Source: Pseudomonadota bacterium (GTDB lineage: Bacteria; Pseudomonadota; Alphaproteobacteria; Rhizobiales; Afifellaceae). Taken from it: a stretch of 8,423 nt of DNA. Position numbers and translations under genes: made by a program. The number at the start of each line of letters is the position of its first letter. Within the stretch, counting starts at the first letter, position 1. The notes beneath the pieces were generated by a model. It was not told the DNA's origin and did not search any database. It saw only the letters and a program-made list of their open reading frames with translations. The DNA lies in NCBI GenBank assembly GCA_023417735.1, contig JAEZEK010000389.1:1-8423 (forward strand). The letters are read 5' to 3'. This document shows positions 1 through 6,125 of this stretch, in pieces.

Positions 1-48
1 CTTCCTCCCCTGCCCAAGCCTAGCACGGAAAGAAGCTTAAGAGGACAC

Positions 49-651
49 CTAGTCGGTCGGCCGCGTCATGGCGAAGAGGCTGTCGACGACCGCGTAGTCC
101 ATGTAGCCGCAGCGCGCGATCGCCCGCGCGGCGGCGGCGTCGAAGCGGCCGTCCCGGATGAAGCGGTCGTCGATGTGGATGCCGACGACTTCGCCGAACA
201 CCACCGTCGCCTCCATCGGCCTGCCCTCGACGTCCGACAGCGGCACCGTCCTGAGCAGCCGGCACTCCAGCGCAGCGGCGATGCCGGCCACGCGCGGCGG
301 GCGGACGAGCCGGCTCGCCTCCGTCGCGAGCCCGGCCCGTACGAACTCGCTCTCTCCGCCCGGCAGGGGGGCCGACGTCTCGTTCATCGCCTCCCTTAGG
401 TCCCAGGTCGCGAGATTGCAGACGAACTCGCCGCTCGCCTCGACATTGCGGAGGCTGTCCTTGCGGCTCTCCGAGGAGAACATCACGACCGGCGGGCGGC
501 TGGCGACGGCATTGAAGAAGCTGTAGGGGGCGAGGTTCGGACGGCCTTCCGCATCGACGGTGGAGATCCAGCCGATCGGCCGCGGCGCGACGATCGCCTT
601 GAAGGGGTCGTGCGGGAGGCCGTGGTCGCGCTTGCGCGGCTCGTAGAACAT
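49..651 (-). CDS. Flavin reductase family protein (FMN-binding split barrel)
   Basis: A 200-residue protein with the look of the flavin-reductase-like FMN-binding split-barrel family. The N-terminal third carries the family signature: APRPIGWIST at about residues 22-31, followed by NLAPYSFFNAV (39-49) and VVMFSS (55-60), which in relatives line the FMN site. Members bind FMN and either reduce free flavin with NAD(P)H for a partner oxygenase or act alone; the substrate cannot be read from sequence. I place the start at 651 rather than at the in-frame codon at 672. The ATG at 651 forms a TGATG overlap with the stop of the upstream nitroreductase gene, and it has a GGAG at 660-663 (8 nt spacing) inside the end of that gene. 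It is therefore the second gene of a translationally coupled flavoenzyme pair. No signal peptide or membrane segment is visible, so it should be cytoplasmic. Fold is fairly sure; specific role is unknown. Confidence 0.88.
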   Translation of the reverse strand: MFYEPRKRDHGLPHDPFKAIVAPRPIGWISTVDAEGRPNLAPYSFFNAVASRPPVVMFSSESRKDSLRNVEASGEFVCNLATWDLREAMNETSAPLPGGESEFVRAGLATEASRLVRPPRVAGIAAALECRLLRTVPLSDVEGRPMEATVVFGEVVGIHIDDRFIRDGRFDAAAARAIARCGYMDYAVVDSLFAMTRPTD

Positions 652-1241
652 CAGGCGGTCTCCGCGCCCCAATGCGTGGTGATCGCATCGAGGTCGGGCC
701 GGTCTCGCTCCGACGGCGGCACGGTCGGCGTGCCGATGTGAATGAAGCCCGCGATCCGCTCGCCTTCACCGAGGCCGAAGAGCCGGGCCGCATCGGGATC
801 GTAGGCGTACCAGCCGGAGAGCCACTGGCCGGAGAACCCGTAGGCGTGCGCGGCGTGGACGAGGTTCAGGCAGGCCGCGCCCGCCGACAACTGCTGCTCC
901 CAGACCGGGATCTTCGGATGCTCGCCGGCCCGGGAGACGACCGCGACGACCGTCGGGGCCGCGCCGAAGGTCTTCGCCTTCTCGACCCGCGCAGCGGCCT
1001 CGCGGGGCTCGGGGAAGCGGCCGGCGATCGCCTGCAGTTCCCCGACCAAGCGGCTGCGGCTTGCCCGGTCGAACACGATGAAACGCCACGGCACGAGCTT
1101 GCCGTGATCCGGCACGCGGGCGGCGATGGCGAGGATCCCCCGGAGGGCTTCGGCATCAGGACCCGGGTCGCCGAGCTGAAGTGCCGGGATGGTCCGGCGC
1201 GACCCGAGATAGCCGGCAAGTTCCGCGTTCACCGCCGACAT
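651..1241 (-). CDS. Nitroreductase family protein, YdjA-like
   Basis: A 196-residue FMN-dependent nitroreductase-fold protein. Several blocks match the E. coli YdjA subgroup as I remember it: SRRTIPAL near residues 14-21, ARVPDHGKLVPWRFIVF at 41-57, HPKIPVWEQQLSAGAACLNLVHAA at 108-131 (seen here as separate short blocks), GFSGQWLSGWYA (135-146) and IAGFIHIGTP (163-172). YdjA proteins are small homodimers that bind FMN and transfer hydride from NAD(P)H to poorly defined acceptors; the natural substrate is unknown. An alternative GTG lies two codons upstream at 1247. I prefer the ATG at 1241, though neither has a strong Shine-Dalgarno sequence. The gene is first in a minus-strand operon and its TGA overlaps the ATG of the flavin-reductase-like gene. 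It diverges from the exported-protein gene at 1308 across 66 bp, so its promoter must lie in that gap or inside the neighbour. Confidence 0.92.
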   Translation of the reverse strand: MSAVNAELAGYLGSRRTIPALQLGDPGPDAEALRGILAIAARVPDHGKLVPWRFIVFDRASRSRLVGELQAIAGRFPEPREAAARVEKAKTFGAAPTVVAVVSRAGEHPKIPVWEQQLSAGAACLNLVHAAHAYGFSGQWLSGWYAYDPDAARLFGLGEGERIAGFIHIGTPTVPPSERDRPDLDAITTHWGAETA

Positions 1242-1307
1242 CTGCACTTCAGTCTTGAATTCGCCACGCTGGGCGGATTACCACGACACAGCAAAAATGC
1301 GAACGTC
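1242..1307. promoter_or_regulatory. Short divergent intergenic region, nitroreductase / exported protein
   Basis: These 66 bp separate two divergent genes and must supply at least part of both promoters. It is locally more A+T-rich than its surroundings (A-run at about 1293-1297). On the plus strand a weak candidate is TTGAAT (1255-1260), 17 bp spacer, TTACCA (1278-1283). The -10 is poor, so this is only a suggestion. No inverted repeat that would suggest an operator was seen. Confidence 0.3.
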
Positions 1308-2282
1308 ATGCGTATCCTGGCCATCCTCACCGTGCTCATGATCGCCCTCGGGTCAGCCGGGCCGGCCGGGGCGCAAGACAGCTTCACGAAAGAGCCTCTC
1401 CCATTCCTCGGGAAACCCGAGGGGTTCACCTTGCCCGCCGCTCCGGCGCCAGGCCTCGAGCCGGTGCCCTACGCGCCGCCGGCCAGCGCACACGATCCCA
1501 CCGACGCGCTCGGGACCGAACTCCTGCTGGAGGCGCGCGCCACCGAGTCCGGGCCGCCGATCGCCGAGGGCGTCATCTGGCGCGTGTTCGGCGAGCGCCC
1601 CGGCAGCGATGGGGAACTGCCGCTGGTCGCGACCGCCCGCGGCGGCACCACCTCGATCCAGCTCGAACCCGGCTCCTATTTCGTCCACGCGGGTTTCGGC
1701 CGCGCCGGCGCGACCAAGCGCGTGACGGTCGGCAAGGAGCCGCTGCTGGAGACGATGATCCTGGACGCGGGCGGGCTCCGGCTCAGCGCGGTCACGGGCG
1801 ACGACCGCGCCATCGCGCCGGAGCGGCTGACCTTCGAGGTGTCCCGCGACGACGAACACGGCGAGCGTGTCCTCATCGTGCCGAACGCGAAGGCGGACAA
1901 GGTGCTGCGCCTGCAGGCGGGCACCTACCACGTCGTCAGCCGCTACGGCCAGGTGAACGCCGTCGTCCGGGCCGACATCGAGGTCGCCGCCGGCAAGCTC
2001 ACCGACATGATGATCCGCCATGCCGGTGCACAGGCGACGCTCAAGCTGGTGGCCGAGGAAGGCGGCGAGGCGCTCGCCAATACCGGCTGGGCGGTGCTCA
2101 CCAAGGACGGCGACACCCTTCAGGAGAGCGTCGGCGCGTTTCCCCAGATCATCCTGGCGGAAGGGGAATACACCGCCGTCGCCCGTCACAAGGGGCGGAT
2201 GTACAGCCGCGAGTTCCGTATCGACGCCGGCGTGGACCGGGACGTCGAGGTCCGCCTGATCGACATCGTCGCCATCGACTGA
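1308..2282 (+). CDS. Exported protein of unknown function with three ~80-residue repeats
   Basis: A 324-residue protein I do not recognise as a named family. The start at 1308 opens a clean Sec signal peptide: basic MR, hydrophobic ILAILTVLMIALGSAG, then an AxA-type site near residue 22 (AGA before QDS). A proline-rich linker (about 41-60) follows. The rest consists of three degenerate repeats at about 71-151, 157-237 and 242-318. Each is predicted beta-rich and carries a turn motif of the form L-x-x-G-x-Y-x-V/A: LEPGSYFVHA (119-128), LQAGTYHVVS (202-211), LAEGEYTAVA (283-292). This pattern fits stacked Ig-like or carboxypeptidase-regulatory-like beta-sandwich domains. There is no lipobox, membrane anchor or enzymatic motif, so a periplasmic binding or structural role is only a guess. 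No convincing Shine-Dalgarno sequence precedes the ATG. It is convergent with thrS, and longer upstream in-frame starts are unlikely because they would bury the signal peptide. Confidence 0.85.
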   Translation: MRILAILTVLMIALGSAGPAGAQDSFTKEPLPFLGKPEGFTLPAAPAPGLEPVPYAPPASAHDPTDALGTELLLEARATESGPPIAEGVIWRVFGERPGSDGELPLVATARGGTTSIQLEPGSYFVHAGFGRAGATKRVTVGKEPLLETMILDAGGLRLSAVTGDDRAIAPERLTFEVSRDDEHGERVLIVPNAKADKVLRLQAGTYHVVSRYGQVNAVVRADIEVAAGKLTDMMIRHAGAQATLKLVAEEGGEALANTGWAVLTKDGDTLQESVGAFPQIILAEGEYTAVARHKGRMYSREFRIDAGVDRDVEVRLIDIVAID

Positions 2283-2303
2283 GCCGCCGGCGGGCCGGCG
2301 GGC
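2283..2303. terminator. GC-rich hairpin between convergent genes, possible bidirectional terminator
   Basis: The 21 bp between the TGA of the exported-protein gene and the TAG of thrS hold a perfect 7-bp stem, CCGCCGG (2284-2290) and CCGGCGG (2295-2301), with a CGGG loop. It sits exactly where two convergent transcripts meet. Neither strand has a proper U-tract after the stem, only a loose pyrimidine run on the plus strand (CCTATTCCTT). It may therefore be a weak intrinsic or 3'-end-protecting hairpin rather than a classical terminator. Confidence 0.4.
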
Positions 2304-4241
2304 CTATTCCTTCATGTCCGGCGGCAGCGCCTCGCCGACCAGCGCGGCGATCGCGTCGTCCAAGGCGACGCTCGCCTGGTCCTTCGAACCGAGGCGGCGG
2401 ATGGAAACCGTCCGCTCCTCCGCCTCGCGCCGGCCGACGACCAGCATGACGGGCACCTTCGCGACGGAGTGCTCGCGGACCTTGTAGTTGATCTTCTCGT
2501 TGCGGAGATCCGCCTCCGCCCGCAGGCCGGCGGCGGTGAGCCGGCCGAGGATCTCGCGCGCATAGGGGTCCGCATCGGAGGTGATGGTGGCTACGACCAC
2601 CTGCACAGGGGCGAGCCAGAGCGGCAGCCGTCCGGCCGAATCCTCGACCATGATCCCGATGAAGCGCTCGAACGAGCCGAGGATCGCCCGGTGCAGCATG
2701 ACCGGCCGATGCTTCTGGCCGTCCTCGGCGACATAGGCCGCGTCGAGCCGCTCGGGCAGGACGAAATCGACCTGCAGGGTGCCGCACTGCCAGTCGCGCC
2801 CGATCGCGTCGGTCAGCACGAATTCGAGCTTCGGGCCGTAGAAGGCGCCCTCGCCCGGGTTGAGCTCGACCTCGTAGCCGGCGGCCCGGGTCGCCTCCAT
2901 GAGCGCGGCCTCGGCCTGGTCCCAGACCTCGTCGGAGCCGGCGCGCTTCTCGGGCCGGTCGGAGAACTTGATCCGGAACTTCGTGAAGCCGAGATCGGCA
3001 TAGACCGAGGACAGCAGCGCGCAGAAGGCGACCGTCTCCGCGGTGATCTGGTCCTCGCGGCAGAAGATGTGCGCATCATCCTGGGTGAAGCCGCGCACGC
3101 GCATGATGCCGTGCAGCGCGCCGGACGGCTCGTAACGATGGCACGAGCCGAACTCGGCGAGCCTGAGCGGCAAATCGCGGTAGGACTTGATCCCCTGGTT
3201 GAAGATCTGGACGTGGCCCGGGCAGTTCATCGGCTTCAACGCCGCGACCGCCTTGTCCTCGCGCCCCTCCTCCTCGACCTCGGCGATGAACATCGCCTCG
3301 CGAAACTTCTCCCAGTGGCCGGACGCCTCCCACAGCTTCCGGTCGATGAGCTGCGGGGTCTTCACCTCCTGGTACCCGGCCGCGTCGAGCCGCCGACGCA
3401 TGTAGGCCTCCACGGCCCGCCAGATCGCCCAACCCTTCGGGTGCCAGAACACCATGCCGGGGGCCTCTTCCTGCAGGTGGAAGAGGTCCATCTCGCGCCC
3501 GAGCCGGCGATGGTCGCGCCGCTCAGCCTCCTCCAGCATGGTGAGGTAGGCGTCGAGCTCCTTGCGGTCGCGCCAGGCGGTCCCGTAGATGCGCTGGAGC
3601 TGCGGTCCGCGCGAATCGCCCCGCCAGTAGGCGCCGGCGAGCTTCATCAGCTTGAAGGCATCGCCGACCCGGCCGGTGGAGGGCATGTGCGGTCCGCGGC
3701 AGAGGTCGAACCATTCCCCCTGGCGGTAGATCTTGACGTCCTCGCCCTCGGGGATGGCGTCGACGAGCTGGACCTTGAAGCGCTCGCCCCTGTCCTCGAA
3801 CACGGCCTTGGCGCGCTCGCGGTCCCAGACCTCCCTGGTGAAGGGGGCGTCGCGCGCGACGATCTCGCGCATCTTCGCCTCGATCGCGGCGAAATCGTCG
3901 GTGGAGAACGGCTCGTTGCGGAAGAAATCGTAGTAGAAGCCGTTCTCGATCACCGGCCCGATGGTGACCTGGGTGCCCGGGAAGAGCTCCTGCACCGCCT
4001 CGGCGAGGACGTGCGCGCAATCGTGGCGGATGAGCTCCAACGCGTCCCGGTCGTCGCGGGTGACGATCTCGACGCGCGCGTCCCGGCCAATCGGCTCGGC
4101 CAGATCGGCGAGCGCGCCGTCGATCCTGACCGCGACGGCCTTCCTGGCGAGCGACTTCGAGATGCCGCCGGCGATGTCCGCGCCCGAGACGCCAGGCTCG
4201 AACTCGCGCTGCGCGCCATCGGGAAAGGTGATTGTGACCAA
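2304..4241 (-). CDS. thrS: Threonyl-tRNA synthetase
   Basis: A full-length class II threonyl-tRNA synthetase of 645 residues that charges tRNA-Thr with threonine in the cytoplasm. The domains are in the usual order: TGS (about 1-62), the second additional/editing domain (about 65-225), the catalytic core (about 245-540) and the anticodon-binding domain (about 545-645). The editing site that clears mischarged serine is intact: H73, H77, C181 and H185. The catalytic zinc ligands are C340 (MNCPGH), H391 (DDAHIF) and H517 (MLHRA). Motif 2 contributes R369 (CHRYEPSG) and motif 3 R526 (GSFERFIG). The initiation codon is TTG: an in-frame TGA at 4260-4262 (minus strand) blocks longer forms, no ATG lies between, and GGAG at 4248-4251 is 6 nt from the TTG. 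It diverges from the barrel gene and converges on the exported-protein gene. The short gap to a candidate promoter leaves no room for a T-box or attenuator leader. Confidence 0.98.
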   Translation of the reverse strand: MVTITFPDGAQREFEPGVSGADIAGGISKSLARKAVAVRIDGALADLAEPIGRDARVEIVTRDDRDALELIRHDCAHVLAEAVQELFPGTQVTIGPVIENGFYYDFFRNEPFSTDDFAAIEAKMREIVARDAPFTREVWDRERAKAVFEDRGERFKVQLVDAIPEGEDVKIYRQGEWFDLCRGPHMPSTGRVGDAFKLMKLAGAYWRGDSRGPQLQRIYGTAWRDRKELDAYLTMLEEAERRDHRRLGREMDLFHLQEEAPGMVFWHPKGWAIWRAVEAYMRRRLDAAGYQEVKTPQLIDRKLWEASGHWEKFREAMFIAEVEEEGREDKAVAALKPMNCPGHVQIFNQGIKSYRDLPLRLAEFGSCHRYEPSGALHGIMRVRGFTQDDAHIFCREDQITAETVAFCALLSSVYADLGFTKFRIKFSDRPEKRAGSDEVWDQAEAALMEATRAAGYEVELNPGEGAFYGPKLEFVLTDAIGRDWQCGTLQVDFVLPERLDAAYVAEDGQKHRPVMLHRAILGSFERFIGIMVEDSAGRLPLWLAPVQVVVATITSDADPYAREILGRLTAAGLRAEADLRNEKINYKVREHSVAKVPVMLVVGRREAEERTVSIRRLGSKDQASVALDDAIAALVGEALPPDMKE

Positions 4242-4251
4242 GATCGGCTCC
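4242..4251 (-). promoter_or_regulatory. Ribosome binding site deciding the TTG start of thrS
   Basis: GGAG (minus strand, 4251-4248) lies 6 nt before the TTG at 4241. It is the only Shine-Dalgarno-like sequence between the in-frame stop at 4260-4262 and the first conserved TGS residues, so it fixes the start at a TTG codon. Confidence 0.7.
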
Positions 4252-4267
4252 GGCGGGTGTCAGGCGC

Positions 4268-4296
4268 GAATTAGGATGGCGGGCGCGCGGCTGCAA
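4268..4296 (-). promoter_or_regulatory. Candidate sigma70-type promoter of thrS
   Basis: Read on the minus strand: TTGCAG (4296-4291), a 17-bp spacer, TAATTC (4273-4268). The spacing is ideal and both boxes are close to housekeeping consensus in otherwise very GC-rich DNA. It predicts a transcript start near 4261 and a leader of only about 20 nt carrying the GGAG ribosome site. This is inferred from pattern only. Confidence 0.45.
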
Positions 4297-4462
4297 GCGA
4301 TCGGCGGTCTCGCCCGCGCGGCCGCGCCTTGGTTACAGTATGGCCGCCGGGGAAACAACGAAGCGGTGAGCCCGGCCACCCGATCGCGGCAGCTTTGTGT
4401 CACCCGGCTGCAACAAGCGGCGCAGCGCTGAACTGGCCGCAGCAGGATGAAGAGGAATGTAG

Positions 4463-4490
4463 TTGCGCCGGCGCCCGGCCCGGCTATCAC
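4463..4490 (+). promoter_or_regulatory. Weak candidate promoter of the barrel gene
   Basis: TTGCGC (4463-4468), a 16-bp spacer, TATCAC (4485-4490). It would start transcription near 4497 and give a leader of about 80 nt, a length common for outer-membrane protein mRNAs. The boxes are imperfect, so this is a low-confidence suggestion. Confidence 0.28.
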
Positions 4491-4579
4491 TCTGTCCGGC
4501 TTTCCGGCCAGATTTCGGGGCCGCCGCTTCGCAGCCGGCCCGCAGACCGGCCGGTGGCCGGTGTTTCGGGGGAATACGC

Positions 4580-5227
4580 ATGAAGAGGCTCCGTCGCCTG
4601 CTCCTCACCGCCAGCAGCCTGGCCTTCCTGGGCGGCACGGCCGCGGCCGCGGACTTCTACGCCCAGCCCGACATGGTCGCCGCTGCGGACCGTCTCTCCT
4701 GCTATGTCGGCGCGTTCGGCGAAGGCATCGTCAGCCACCCCGAGGCCTACTTCAACAACGTGTTCGGCGACTACGACATGTTCGGCGGCCGCATCGGCGG
4801 CACCGTCGGCTGCGACTACGTCTTCGCCAGCGGGTGGTTCGTCGGCGCGGAAGGCACGGCCGCCTATGGCTGGCTCGACGGCAATCTCGGCAACACGATG
4901 AAGGGCGAGTTGCCATTCGAGGGCACCGTGCGCGCCCGCATCGGCACCATGATGAGCCCCGAGCTCGCCGCCTACATCGCCGGCGGGATCGCCGCGGCCG
5001 CCTGGAAGCTGACGCACGACGTCGGGCGGCGCCATTCGATGTGGATCGTGGGCGGCCAGGCGGCGGTCGGCCTCGAGTACCACTTCTCCGCCAACGTCCG
5101 CGCGCGCCTCGAATACGCCTACAGCTATTACGGGCGCGAGAACTCGACCTTCGGCGCGGGCATCCCGCTGATCAAGACCGAAGTGTCCTCGCACACGCTG
5201 CGCCTCGGCCTGCTCTACGGCTTCTAG
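4580..5227 (+). CDS. Small outer membrane beta-barrel protein
   Basis: A 215-residue exported protein. It starts with a typical signal peptide (MKRLRRLLLTASSLAFLGG, then TAAAA, cleavage near residues 23-24). The mature part shows alternating hydrophobic/aromatic and polar residues typical of a barrel of about eight strands: YVGAFGEG, GGRIGGTVGCDYVF, WFVGAEGTAAYGWL, EGTVRARIGTMM, LAAYIAGGIAAAAW, GGQAAVGLEYHF, VRARLEYAYSYYG, HTLRLGLLYGF. It ends in a C-terminal Phe after an alternating last strand, the usual BamA recognition signature. This resembles the Omp25/OmpA-like porin-family barrels of alphaproteobacteria, with no peptidoglycan-binding domain. Two cysteines, C41 and C78, could form a disulfide between neighbouring strands, which is uncommon in this class. 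GGGGGA at 4568-4573, 6 nt before the ATG, supports the start. Its TAG shares the CTAG tetranucleotide with the stop of yidD on the other strand. The specific role is unknown. Confidence 0.85.
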   Translation: MKRLRRLLLTASSLAFLGGTAAAADFYAQPDMVAAADRLSCYVGAFGEGIVSHPEAYFNNVFGDYDMFGGRIGGTVGCDYVFASGWFVGAEGTAAYGWLDGNLGNTMKGELPFEGTVRARIGTMMSPELAAYIAGGIAAAAWKLTHDVGRRHSMWIVGGQAAVGLEYHFSANVRARLEYAYSYYGRENSTFGAGIPLIKTEVSSHTLRLGLLYGF

Positions 5228-5526
5228 CGCTCGCCGCCCCGCCAGCTGCCGTAGCGCCACGGCAGGTACCAGCGCGCGCGCTCCGGCAGCGTGGCCGGCA
5301 CCGGGTCGAAGCCGTGCGAGCCGAGCGGCCGGCAGCGCGAGAAGCGCGCGAGGCCCATCCAGCCGCCGGCCCAGAGGCCGTGCCGGGCGATCGCCTCGTC
5401 CGTATATTCCGAGCAGGTCGGCAGATGCCGGCAGGTGCGCCCGGCGATCGACGACAGCGTCAGCCGGTAGAGGCGGATCAGGCCGCGCACCGCGAGCGCC
5501 GGGAAACCGATGGGCGAGAGGGACAT
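5224..5526 (-). CDS. yidD: Membrane protein insertion efficiency factor YidD
   Basis: A 100-residue protein with the full YidD core. GRTCRHLPTCSEYTDEAIARHG spans residues 29-50 (conserved C32, C38, SEY), followed by GLARFSRCRPLGSHGFDPVP (58-77) with the third conserved cysteine C65. YidD is a small inner-membrane-associated protein thought to help YidC insert proteins; an amphipathic N-terminal helix (about 8-28, LAVRGLIRLYRLTLSSI) is the membrane-binding part. In many bacteria it sits by rpmH-rnpA-yidC, whereas here it lies near thrS and an IscU-like gene, as I recall for rhizobia. The start at 5526 has GGAG at 5537-5540, 10 nt away, inside the first codons of the divergent HD gene. Its stop overlaps that of the barrel gene by 3 bp (CTAG). 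Its promoter must lie within the HD gene, or it is read through from the IscU-like gene at 6565. Confidence 0.95.
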   Translation of the reverse strand: MSLSPIGFPALAVRGLIRLYRLTLSSIAGRTCRHLPTCSEYTDEAIARHGLWAGGWMGLARFSRCRPLGSHGFDPVPATLPERARWYLPWRYGSWRGGER

Positions 5527-5531
5527 TACCC

Positions 5532-6125
5532 ATGCACTCCGGAACGGGTGTGCCGATGGACGATCCGCTCGCCGCGCTGACGAACGCCGTCGATTTCGCC
5601 GCGCGGCGGCACGGGACGCAGACCCGCAAGGGCAGCCGCGGCCTGCCCTATTTCACGCATCTCGCCGAGGTCGCCCGCCATGTCGCGCAGGCCGGCGCCG
5701 ATGCGATGGCCGCGACAGGTATGCCTGCGCTCACGGTGCTTGAGGCCGCCTACCTCCACGATTCGGTCGAGGACGGTCACGCCACGGAGGCTGAGATCGC
5801 AACGCTGTTCGGGCCAGACGTCGCGGCGCTCGTCGCGGAGCTGACCGACCCGCCCGGCCTCGCGGACGAGGCCCGCAAGCAGCGGCAGGTCGATCATGCT
5901 GCCGAGATGAGCCTTGCGGCGCGGCTGATCAAGCTCGCCGACAAGACCAGCAACGTGCGCGAGATGGCCGACGATCCGCCCGCCGGCTGGCCGCCGGAGA
6001 AGCGGCGGGCCTATGTCGACTGGGGCGTCGCGGTGGTGGACGCCGGCTGCCGCGGCATCGCGCCGGCCCTCGAGGCCGAGTTCGACAGGGTCGTCGCCGA
6101 TGCGCGCCGGCGCGCGTGCGCCTAG
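5532..6125 (+). CDS. Stand-alone HD-domain hydrolase, MESH1-like small alarmone hydrolase
   Basis: A 197-residue protein consisting of little more than the RelA/SpoT-type hydrolase HD domain, with no synthetase, TGS or ACT domain. Conserved blocks in order (numbering from 5532): FAARRHGTQTRKG (22-34, with R32 and K33), LPYFTH (38-43, H43), LEAAYLHDSVED (70-81, metal-binding H76 D77 and E80 D81), FGPDVAALVAELTD (93-106) and RLIKLADKTSNVREM (131-145, D137 and N141). These are the Mn2+ site and nucleotide-contact residues of SpoT hydrolases. The tail, with GWPPEKRRAYVDW (152-164), resembles animal MESH1. Expected activity is removal of the 3'-pyrophosphate of (p)ppGpp, or NADPH dephosphorylation as reported for MESH1; which one is inference. 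The start is uncertain. ATG 5532 has GAGG at 5518-5521, while ATG 5556 makes the N-terminus line up without gaps with human MESH1 as I recall it. Its stop shares CTAG with the IscU-like gene. Confidence 0.85.
   Translation: MHSGTGVPMDDPLAALTNAVDFAARRHGTQTRKGSRGLPYFTHLAEVARHVAQAGADAMAATGMPALTVLEAAYLHDSVEDGHATEAEIATLFGPDVAALVAELTDPPGLADEARKQRQVDHAAEMSLAARLIKLADKTSNVREMADDPPAGWPPEKRRAYVDWGVAVVDAGCRGIAPALEAEFDRVVADARRRACA

Larger units (their letters stand above)
4242..4579. other. 338-bp divergent intergenic region between thrS and the barrel gene
   Basis: This is the longest stretch here without a gene. The left end holds the candidate thrS promoter; the right half should hold the promoter of the barrel gene. 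Several short GC-rich inverted repeats are present near the barrel gene, such as ACCGGCCGGT and CCGG-CTTT-CCGG. They could form leader structure but are also expected at this base composition. I recognise no tRNA, known riboswitch or conserved small RNA, and no small ORF with a good start. An ORF opening at 4447 runs across the barrel gene in another frame and is a composition artefact. Confidence 0.5.

Noticed and set aside
672..1307. In-frame upstream extension of the exported-protein gene back to 672
   Set aside because: It runs antisense through the nitroreductase gene, and the signal peptide at 1308 would become internal.
2469..4274. A 601-codon open frame on the plus strand antisense to thrS
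   Set aside because: It mirrors thrS codons, has a low-complexity Leu/Gly/Asp/Arg-rich translation, and no domain. Long antisense frames are expected at this GC content.
4242..4296. Possible T-box or threonine attenuator in front of thrS
   Set aside because: The candidate promoter leaves a leader of about 20 nt, no Thr-rich leader peptide is visible, and T-boxes are not typical of this group.
4340..4420. GGGGAAAC...GCGGTGAGCC stretch vaguely like part of a cobalamin riboswitch
   Set aside because: No B12-box and no matching paired elements; the downstream gene is not a cobalamin or transport gene I recognise.
4447..5629. Long open frames over the barrel and yidD genes on both strands (4447-5580 plus, 4487-5629 minus)
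   Set aside because: Translations are Arg/Ala/Pro-rich without motifs, while the overlapped genes have signal peptides, family motifs and ribosome sites.
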